DNA from: Actinomycetota bacterium
GTDB lineage: Bacteria > Actinomycetota > Humimicrobiia > Humimicrobiales > Humimicrobiaceae
DNA length: 7,846 bases
Direction: 5' to 3'
NCBI GenBank assembly: GCA_023475715.1
Contig: JAMCVO010000277.1
Location: 1-7,846 of the forward strand
In this document: positions 1-7,000 of the stretch, in pieces
How positions within the stretch are numbered: the first letter of the stretch is position 1
Layout: each line of letters begins with the position of its first letter
Notes under the pieces: model-generated
Database searches by the model: none
What the model saw: the letters and a program-made list of their open reading frames with translations, nothing else
What the model was told of the DNA's origin: nothing
Program-made: the position numbers and the translations under genes

Positions 1-148
1 TAAAATCCCGGTAAGATTTGTTTTTAAATTAATGCTCACTTTACTATTTAATATTTATAAATTTTATATTTCAATATCATTATTTATATTACACATCATT
101 TAAAGCTCAATTTTTATATAATTAGCTTGATTATAATACTATCTTTCA
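1..148. other. A+T-rich non-coding tail downstream of fdhD
   Basis: No convincing reading frame, RNA gene or repeat unit is visible here. The stretch is strongly A+T-rich and follows the fdhD stop codon in the direction of transcription. The only structure I see is a weak hairpin near 103-128, listed separately. It probably holds the operon's 3' untranslated region. Confidence 0.6.
103..128 (-). terminator. weak hairpin after fdhD, possible terminator
   Basis: On the minus strand AAGCT (128-124) can pair with AGCTT (107-103), and the A+T arms inside extend the stem by about four pairs with one bulge. The hairpin begins about 20 bases after the fdhD stop. It is A+T-rich, and the following minus-strand sequence (TTAAATG) is a poor U-tract, so it is at best a weak intrinsic terminator. 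Confidence 0.22.
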
Positions 149-955
149 TTATTTAATTATCCTGTCTGGATTAGAATAAATATTAAATCTGCCGCCTCTT
201 GCATAGCCAATTGCAGTCAGGTTCATTTTTTTTGCCATTTGAACTGCGCTATGAGTAATTGAGGAATTAGTAACTATTATCGGAACAGACATTCTGCAAA
301 TTTTATAAACCACATCCAGACTCAGTCTGCCGGTTGTAAATATTATTTTATCTGAAAACTCTATTTTGTTGATCAGCATGTAACCTGTAATTTTATCTAT
401 ACAATTATGCCTGCCAATATCCTCCATCAGATTTATAATTTTCCCATCACCATCAAACAATGCCGCACTGTGAAGGCCCCCGAATTCTTTTTTATAATTC
501 TGCTGGTTTACCGTTTCAAGATTTAATTTTAAAATAACTTCCGGGCTGACCTTAATACCGCTTTTAATACGGTTTAACTTTTTTTGTAATATAAATTCAT
601 CCATACTTCCGCATGCTGATGAAATAAACTTTAAATTTTCTAGCCCCTTTATATCAATGTTTTTACAATTTACTTCTACCTGTGCATTTAATATAGATTG
701 GCTCTTTTTTTTCATCAGAAAATCCTGGCAAAAATTTATAATATTTATATCTGAATATTTTTCGATATATCCGTTATTAATCAGATAACCTATGGTAAGT
801 TCAATTAAGCTTTGGGGTGAGCAAGAAATAATGGAAATAATATTATTATTTAAAACTATCGTTAAAAGCAGCTCAGCAGGTATTATGTCCTGCAATATTT
901 CACTGCCTGTAGAAGCTCTTATTTTTTTAATTTTTACTTTTTTCCCTATTTCCAA
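149..955 (-). CDS. fdhD: FdhD, formate dehydrogenase accessory sulfurtransferase
   Basis: FdhD carries sulfur from a cysteine desulfurase to the bis-MGD molybdenum or tungsten cofactor and is needed for active formate dehydrogenase in the cytoplasm. The 268-residue product has the usual family length. Visible family motifs are the AELLLTIVLNN strand (27-37), SACGSMD around Cys115, GGLHSAALFD (159-168), GRHNCIDKITG (181-191), TTGRLS (207-212) and the C-terminal YARGGRFNIYSNPDRI. Cys115 corresponds to the essential first Cys of the E. coli CxxC loop. The second position is Met118, so there is one Cys only, as I recall for other non-enterobacterial FdhDs. The start is TTG at 955-953: there is no in-frame ATG until residue 81, and the residues before AELLL fit the family. 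No clear Shine-Dalgarno precedes it. It follows the catalytic subunit gene after 323 bases and is presumably its dedicated maturation factor. Confidence 0.95.
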   Translation of the reverse strand: MEIGKKVKIKKIRASTGSEILQDIIPAELLLTIVLNNNIISIISCSPQSLIELTIGYLINNGYIEKYSDINIINFCQDFLMKKKSQSILNAQVEVNCKNIDIKGLENLKFISSACGSMDEFILQKKLNRIKSGIKVSPEVILKLNLETVNQQNYKKEFGGLHSAALFDGDGKIINLMEDIGRHNCIDKITGYMLINKIEFSDKIIFTTGRLSLDVVYKICRMSVPIIVTNSSITHSAVQMAKKMNLTAIGYARGGRFNIYSNPDRIIK

Positions 956-976
956 GTTTTTACATGTGAATCACTT

Positions 977-1014
977 AATAATTAAAGTTATGTTAGCAAT
1001 TACTTTTAATTATT
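977..1014. repeat. A+T-rich inverted repeat upstream of fdhD
   Basis: AATAATTAAAG (977-987) is the reverse complement of CTTTTAATTATT (1003-1014) apart from one extra T. This gives 11 pairs with one bulge around a 15-base loop. It lies about 20 bases before the fdhD start codon. It could be an operator for fdhD, an mRNA hairpin, or part of the adjoining structured element. There is no U-tract on either strand to make it a terminator. Confidence 0.5.
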
Positions 1015-1028
1015 GGAAACAAATTATT

Positions 1029-1180
1029 TAATCGGAGGCTTATGTGTTGAGAAAACCTTTTGAAGGCTGAGCGGGCAAGGTTCCTCTATTTAGAGAGGAG
1101 AGCGAAGCCTGAAATCAGAGCAAACTTTAACTCGCTGGGGCAAAGTTTGCGTGTTTTCGATACACCTAAGCCTATGATTA
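1029..1180 (+). ncRNA. G+C-rich structured RNA candidate of unknown class
   Basis: About 46% G+C (66 of 142 bases counted by hand for 1034-1175) within very A+T-rich DNA. On the plus strand a long closing helix P1 pairs 1029-1056 with 1153-1180: TAATC/GATTA, AGGCTTA/TAAGCCT, GTGT/ACAC and GAAAAC/GTTTTC. These are separated only by symmetric mismatches, including a G.A/A.G tandem at 1049-1050/1159-1160. Inside, P2 pairs AGGCT (1064-1068) with AGCCT (1106-1110), then a second tandem G.A (1069-1070/1104-1105) and GC/GC. It is capped by a 7-bp hairpin (1081-1087/1094-1100). P3 is a perfect 9-bp stem (1120-1128/1142-1150) with a 13-base loop that could pair back to 1071-1075. The tandem G.A and G.U pairs become unfavourable mismatches on the minus strand, so plus-strand transcription is preferred, opposite to the genes. 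I could not match it to tRNA, 5S, 6S, SRP, tmRNA, RNase P or a riboswitch I know. A small inverted-repeat mobile element is the main alternative. Confidence 0.5.
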
Positions 1181-1219
1181 TTGCACCTTGCTTTTGTCTC
1201 TATCATGAAATTGGAAATG

Positions 1220-1272
1220 CTTCCTAAAATTATTAATCATGAGATGCTGATTGTTAAAATTTCATTAGGAAG
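1220..1272 (-). repeat. long imperfect hairpin just after the fdhA stop
   Basis: CTTCCTAA (1220-1227) and TTAGGAAG (1265-1272) are an exact 8-bp inverted repeat. The interior continues pairing, with AATCA (1235-1239) against TGATT (1248-1252) and further A-T pairs across small bulges. It begins six bases after the TGA of fdhA on the minus strand. It is not followed by a U-tract, so an mRNA 3'-end stabilising or processing hairpin is more likely than a simple intrinsic terminator. Such a hairpin could lower fdhD output relative to the structural genes. Confidence 0.45.
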
Positions 1273-1278
1273 TTATAT

Positions 1279-4014
1279 TCAAACAACTTTTGTAACTCTT
1301 ACAGCACATGCTTTAAATTCAGGTATTTTAGCTTTCGGATCAACAACAGGATTGGTAAGCCTATTGGCCGGAGAGTCAGCGAAATGAAAAGGAATAAACA
1401 CAACACCCTCTTTAATTTTTGAATTTACGATAACATCTGAAATTATGGAACCCCTTCTTGATTCTAAAATAATCCTGTCACCGCTGTTAATATTAAGCTT
1501 TTTTGCATCTTCGGTGTTTATATGAGCAATATTCATTGGAGCTATTTCATTTAAACCTTTTACTTTCCCGGTCATTGTGCGGGTATGGAACTGATAAAGT
1601 AATCTTCCGGTAGTTAATATAAACGGATATTTTTTATCAGGATTTTCAACAGGCGGGCTGTATTCAGCTGGAATAAACCGTCCCTTACCCCTGGTGAACT
1701 TATCGATATGAAGAATTTTTGTTCCATTATCAGTCTGATTATTACACGGCCACTGCAATGCACCGCTTTCAAGACGTTCATAGCTGATCCCGCCATATAT
1801 AGGTGTGAGTTCTGCAATTTCATCCATTATCTCTCCGGTATTATTATATTTCATGGTGTATCCCATTGCTTCAGACATCATACAGATTATTTTCCAGTCT
1901 TCCTTTGCCTGCCCCGGCGGATTTAATGCTTTCCTTACCCTTTGAACTCTTCTTTCAGTATTGGTAAATGTGCCATCTTTTTCCGCAAAGCAAGCCCCGG
2001 GCAGAACCACGTCAGCAAATTCACCTGTTTCAGTCAGAAAAATATCCTGCACAACAATAAATTCAAGATTCTTAAGAGCTTTTGCGACATGTAAAATATC
2101 AGGATCGCTCAACATAGGATTTTCGCCCATAATATATAAAGCTTTAATTTTTCCTGAAGATGCCCCTTCGATTATTTCCGTTACTGTAAGTCCGGTCCCG
2201 GAAGGCAAAACTTTACCCCATTTCTTCTCAAATCTTTGTCTTTCTGAATTATCTTCAACAATTTTATAACCGCTTAAATAATCAGGAAGAGCACCCATAT
2301 CACAGGAACCCTGCACATTGTTCTGGCCTCTTAAGGGATTGACTCCGGCACCTTTTCTGCCTATATTGCCTGTCATCATGGCAAGGTTTGCAACCGTACT
2401 TACATTATTGGTTCCGCATGAATGCTGTGTAATTCCCATGGAATAAAAGATTGATGCATTTTTTGCAGAACCATAAATTTTTGCTGCTTCAATCAATTTA
2501 TTCTTATCAACACCCGAAATTTCCTCAACTTTTTTTGGGGTGTATGAATTAAAAATTTTAATTAATTCATCAAAACCTTCAGTTCTGTTTTCAATAAATT
2601 CATTATCCTGAAGATTGTTATTATAAATTACATTCATAATGCCAAGCAGGACAGCTATATCCGTTCCGGGATACTGTTTCAGATGTATCGATGCATATTT
2701 TGTTATTGGTATTTCTCTCGGATCAATCACAATAAGTTTGAGGCCGTTTTCAATTACACACCTTGTTATCTCATAGCCAATTACAGGATGTGCCTCTGTT
2801 GTATTTGATCCGATTATGATTGCAGCATCTGAATACCTTATATCATCTACTGAATTTGTCATGGCTCCGCTTCCAAAGGTCTTCACAAGCCCTGTTACTG
2901 TAGATGCATGACAAAGTCTTGCACAGTGATCAATATTATTAGTTCCTATACCAGCCCGGGCAAATTTTGAAAACAGAAAATTTTCCTCATTTGTGCATTT
3001 TGCAGAGCTTAAAAGGGCAATTGAATCTGCACCATGTTTTTGTTTTATGTCCAGCAGCTTATCAGCAACAAAATTTATCGAATCAGTCCAGCTTATTTCT
3101 TTAAATCCGCCATCATTAGTTTTAATAAGTGGAGCCGTAAGTCTTTTATCGCTATTAACAAAATCTATAATGCCAAATCTTCCCTTTACGCATAAATTCC
3201 CCTGATTTACATTTTTGCCGATATCTGATGAAACTCTTACAATCCTGCCATCCTTCATATGCAAATTTATAGTGCATCCTACTCCACAGTAAGGACAAAC
3301 GGTTTTTACTATTGTTATTTCCCAAAATCTTGAATTTTTTAAATAAGGTTTTTCCTGCAAAGCGCCAACCGGACATGTTGATACACAGTTTCCGCAAAAA
3401 ACACAATCTGTTTCCTTAAGGGATTTATCAAAAGCAGGCACCACTTCACATTCAAAACCTCTCCCGGCATAACCTATTGCATTGGCACCTATGACATTGT
3501 CACACATTCTGATACATCGTCCGCATAGTATGCATTTTTCATTGTCCCTGTATATAAACGGATTATCCTCCAGTATCTTTTTTTCGTGCCTTTCACCCTT
3601 AAGTGCTGTTTCCTTTATATTATATTTATAAGCAAGATCCTGAAGTGTGCAATTGCCGCAGGATTCACATGTCATGCAATCCAAAGGATGATCAGAGATA
3701 ATCAGCTCAAGATTTAATCTGACAAGCTCATCTACATGAGAAGAATTTGTGGTTATTTTCATACCGTCAGCAACTCTTGTAACACATGAGGCAACTGCTT
3801 CAGACATTCCCTCAATCTCAACAAGGCATAATCTGCATGCACCCTGCGGTTTCAATCTTGGATCATAACATAGGTTTGGAATGAAAATATTATTTTCAAT
3901 TGCAGTCTCTAAAATTGTTTTCTGAGGGGAAGCCTGATATGCTTCCCCGTTTATTGTTATGTTCAAGGTTTTATTTTCCTCAGACAATTTTGTTGTTTTT
4001 TCACTTTTTATCAT
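1279..4014 (-). CDS. fdhA: Formate dehydrogenase catalytic subunit, NuoG-like N-terminus, Cys form
   Basis: This 911-residue cytoplasmic Mo/W-bis-MGD enzyme interconverts formate and CO2 and passes electrons to the diaphorase subunits encoded upstream. Residues 17-90 form a [2Fe-2S] ferredoxin domain (Cys49, 60, 63, 77). A NuoG-type His-Cys3 site follows (His109, Cys113, 116, 122). Next comes a double [4Fe-4S] ferredoxin domain (Cys161, 164, 167, 171 and 204, 207, 210, 214). The FdhF-type catalytic part starts with its own [4Fe-4S] site (Cys240, 243, 247, 275; conserved Lys277). The active-site motif CARLCHAS has Cys368 where the E. coli enzyme has selenocysteine, followed by the conserved histidine. 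The molybdopterin dinucleotide-binding domain is C-terminal (about 790-911). There is no signal peptide, so it is a soluble enzyme. ATG at 4014 has GGAG five bases upstream (4020-4023). The 22-base gap from the preceding gene indicates co-transcription. Length and order match NAD(P)-linked clostridial-type FdhA. Whether it uses Mo or W cannot be read from sequence. Confidence 0.95.
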   Translation of the reverse strand: MIKSEKTTKLSEENKTLNITINGEAYQASPQKTILETAIENNIFIPNLCYDPRLKPQGACRLCLVEIEGMSEAVASCVTRVADGMKITTNSSHVDELVRLNLELIISDHPLDCMTCESCGNCTLQDLAYKYNIKETALKGERHEKKILEDNPFIYRDNEKCILCGRCIRMCDNVIGANAIGYAGRGFECEVVPAFDKSLKETDCVFCGNCVSTCPVGALQEKPYLKNSRFWEITIVKTVCPYCGVGCTINLHMKDGRIVRVSSDIGKNVNQGNLCVKGRFGIIDFVNSDKRLTAPLIKTNDGGFKEISWTDSINFVADKLLDIKQKHGADSIALLSSAKCTNEENFLFSKFARAGIGTNNIDHCARLCHASTVTGLVKTFGSGAMTNSVDDIRYSDAAIIIGSNTTEAHPVIGYEITRCVIENGLKLIVIDPREIPITKYASIHLKQYPGTDIAVLLGIMNVIYNNNLQDNEFIENRTEGFDELIKIFNSYTPKKVEEISGVDKNKLIEAAKIYGSAKNASIFYSMGITQHSCGTNNVSTVANLAMMTGNIGRKGAGVNPLRGQNNVQGSCDMGALPDYLSGYKIVEDNSERQRFEKKWGKVLPSGTGLTVTEIIEGASSGKIKALYIMGENPMLSDPDILHVAKALKNLEFIVVQDIFLTETGEFADVVLPGACFAEKDGTFTNTERRVQRVRKALNPPGQAKEDWKIICMMSEAMGYTMKYNNTGEIMDEIAELTPIYGGISYERLESGALQWPCNNQTDNGTKILHIDKFTRGKGRFIPAEYSPPVENPDKKYPFILTTGRLLYQFHTRTMTGKVKGLNEIAPMNIAHINTEDAKKLNINSGDRIILESRRGSIISDVIVNSKIKEGVVFIPFHFADSPANRLTNPVVDPKAKIPEFKACAVRVTKVV

Positions 4015-4036
4015 TCTGTCTCCAAATGCCGTGAAC

Positions 4037-7000
4037 TTATGCCCTCAATGCTTTTTTTGCATCTTCAGTTTCAAGGTCGCATCTCAAACATCGTCTTGCT
4101 TCTTTTATTGATTCTTCCTCCGTAATATTAAGGCTGACCTCGTTAAAATTTTTTACCCTGCTTTTAAGAGAAAGACATGGTATTAACGGTCTTGTCTGTT
4201 CCTGTATTTTCTGATCATGCAATTCCAAAGGAGGATAATATAGCGATGGTCTTGTAACCTTATATTCTCTGATTAAGCTTTTCCCCTGCAAATATTTATC
4301 TATCATTTCTGCAGCAATCTTACCATGAGCCATTGCCTGTATTACAGTATCCGGACCTGTCACCACATCTCCTCCCGCAAATACGCCGGGTATGTTTGTA
4401 GCTAAGGTTTCAGGATTTACCATTATCGTGCCCCATCCGGATATCTCTATATCAGCAGCACCTTTAAGAAAATCCAGATCTGGTTCCTCACCAACTGCAA
4501 CTATCAGATTATCAAGATTAATAATAAATTCTGAGCTCTCTACCGGAACAGGTTTTCTTCTCCCGCTTTTATCTAACTGCCCTAACTGCATTTTTATACA
4601 TTCAACCCCGGTAATTTTTCCGTTTTCGGTTATAATTTTCGTCGGATTAGATAGAAATTGAATTTCAATTCCTTCTTCTATAAGAGCTTCTACTTCTTCT
4701 TCAAGTGCAGGCATCTCATTTTTAGTTCTTCTGTAAATTAATGTAACCTTGAGGCAATCCTTAATCCTGTTAGCAGCTCTTGCAGCATCTACTGCGGTAT
4801 TACCGCCGCCGACAACTCCCACATACCTGCCTATATTTACTTTTTTGGAAAGATTTACATCTTTTAGAAATTCAAGAGCATCAAGTACACCGGCTGCATC
4901 TTCATTTGGAATATTCATTTTTTTCGACCTGCCGGCACCTGCTGCTATATATACAGCTTTATATTCACTTAAAAGTCTGGCAAATGGCATATCTTTCCCT
5001 ATTTTAGTTTTTGTCTGAATTTTTACACCGGCATTTTCTATGTTTTTTATGTCGAGATTAAGTATGTCTTTCGGTAGTCTGTATTTTGGAATATAAGATG
5101 CAAGAGCACCGCCCGGAACTTCCTGGTCATCAAAAATTGTAACATCGTACTCCATATTGGCAAGAGCATGACCTGCCGTTAATCCCGATGGGCCTGAGCC
5201 TATTATTGCCACTTTCCCTCTGTCCGCTTTGCCTTCCTTTTTTACAGGAGGGTAAACTCCATTCTTCAAAACATAGTCTGTGGCAGCTCTTTTAAGCATT
5301 CTTATAGCAATAGGACTGCCCCACTTCCCCGCTTCACATTTATATTCACATGGATGATGACATACCCTTGCACAAACAGATGGTAAAGGATTATCTTTAA
5401 GTATTATATTAAAAGCTTCCTCAAATCTCCCATTGCACACTTCAGGATCTTGCCCAGGAGCTTCTGTATCAATTGGACAGGTATGCTGACAAGGCGAAGA
5501 TATCATCTCTTTGCATGCAACAGCAGGGCACTTTTTTTCTTTTATGTGTTCAGCATATTCTTCCTCGAAATACTGAATAGTTGCAAGTACAGGATTTGGA
5601 GCGGTTTTACCCAAACCGCACAGTGAAGTTTCCTTTATTGCATTGCTCAATCTTTTTAATTCTTCAATATCTCCTGATTTGCCATTACCATAAGTTATGG
5701 CTTCCAATTTTTCCAGCATTCTTTTTGTACCAATTCTGCAGGGAACACACTGACCACATGATTCTTCCTGGATAAAATCCATAAAATATCTTGAGAGATC
5801 TACCATACAGGTATCTTCATCCAAAACTATCATGCCCCCTGAACCCAATATTGCTCCAATTTCTTTGACTTTCTCATAATCTATCGGGACATCAAGAAAT
5901 TTTTCCGGTACACAGCCCCCGGAAGGTCCTCCTATCTGAACTGCTTTGAACTTCTTTCCTCCTTTTATCCCACCGCCAATCTTAAAAACAATATCCCTTA
6001 GCGATATTCCCATAGGTACTTCCACTAGACCGACATTGTTTACTGCACCGGTCAAAGCAAATATTTTGGTTCCTTTACTGGTTTGGGTACCAATTTTATT
6101 AAACCAATCTGCCCCATTTAAAATTATCTGGGGAATATTGGAGAAAGTTTCAACATTGTTTATTAGGGTAGGCATGCGATAAAGCCCTTCATTGGCAGGA
6201 AACGGTGGTTTTGGCTTGGGCATTCCTCTTTTACCCTCTATTGACCTGAGCAAAGCTGTTTCTTCCCCGCAAACAAATGCTCCAGCACCCTGATATATTT
6301 CAACATCAAAATTAAACTTACTTCCTAAAATATTTTCTCCAAGCAGTCCATACTCTTTTGCTGCATTTATAGCATGGGTCAGAGTTTCAATTGCCAGAGG
6401 ATATTCGGCTCTTACATATGCATAACCTTTATCAGAGCCTATCACCAAAGCAGCAATAAGCATTCCTTCAAGAACCGAATGAGGATCAGATTCTAAAAGA
6501 TTTCTGTCCATGAAGGCACCCGGATCTCCTTCATCGCCATTGCAAATCACATATTTTATGCCCTCAGGTGATTTAGCATTTCTGCAGAATTCCCATTTTT
6601 TTCCTGTTGGAAATCCTGCTCCGCCTCTTCCCCTGAGTCCCGATTGAGAAACAATTTGAATAATTTCATCAGGGTTCCCTATCGTTATTGCTTTTAACAG
6701 CCCCTGATAACCATCACGTGCAATATAATCAGTTATCTTAAAAGGATCTATTTTACCTCTATTCCTGAGGACCCGGGATTCCTGGTATTTATAGAAGTCA
6801 GCCAGGCCTGCATTTTTAACTATGGGTTCTAATTCAGAAACTATTTCTCCCTTATTTATATGAACATCAAATATTGTTTTTACCTTATCGATATCAAGAC
6901 TGTGATATGTTACAGGTTCAGAATTAAAACTTTCAATTGTCATCATCGGTTCCAGAGAACAAAAACCAACGCAGCCAGAAGCAGCAAATATTATATCTTT

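Larger units (their letters stand above)
956..1278. other. fdhA-fdhD intergenic region with three successive inverted repeats
   Basis: This 323-base gap contrasts with the 22- and 25-base gaps elsewhere in the operon. In plus-strand order it holds an A+T-rich inverted repeat (977-1014), a G+C-rich structured element (1029-1180) and a long imperfect hairpin (1220-1272). The last ends seven bases short of the fdhA stop codon. No protein gene of its own is supported. The plus-strand frame that starts at 1181 runs into the fdhA coding region in antisense and resembles nothing. No strong promoter for fdhD is evident on the minus strand. Confidence 0.7.

Noticed and set aside
792..1031. Plus-strand 79-residue open frame
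   Set aside because: Mostly antisense to fdhD; hydrophobic content comes from A+T-rich complement codons.
1029..1180. Moco/tungsten-cofactor riboswitch upstream of fdhD
   Set aside because: The context is attractive, but the conserved segments I recall from the E. coli moaA leader are not present on either strand, and the favoured fold is on the strand opposite to fdhD. Left as unassigned.
1029..1180. tRNA (including tRNA-Sec), 5S rRNA, SRP RNA or tmRNA
   Set aside because: No T-loop GGTTCGAATCC-like segment, no CCA end, no SRP GGAAG/AGCA loop pair and no 5S GAACTCAGAAG-type core could be found.
1181..1387. Plus-strand 68-residue open frame
   Set aside because: More than half of it is antisense to the end of fdhA, there is no ribosome binding site and the product resembles nothing.
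3155..3406. Minus-strand 83-residue open frame inside fdhA
   Set aside because: Lies in another frame of fdhA, whose own frame carries all the expected iron-sulfur motifs.
4392..5018. Plus-strand open frames opposite the GltD-like half
   Set aside because: Antisense shadows of a strongly conserved coding region, with no start signals.
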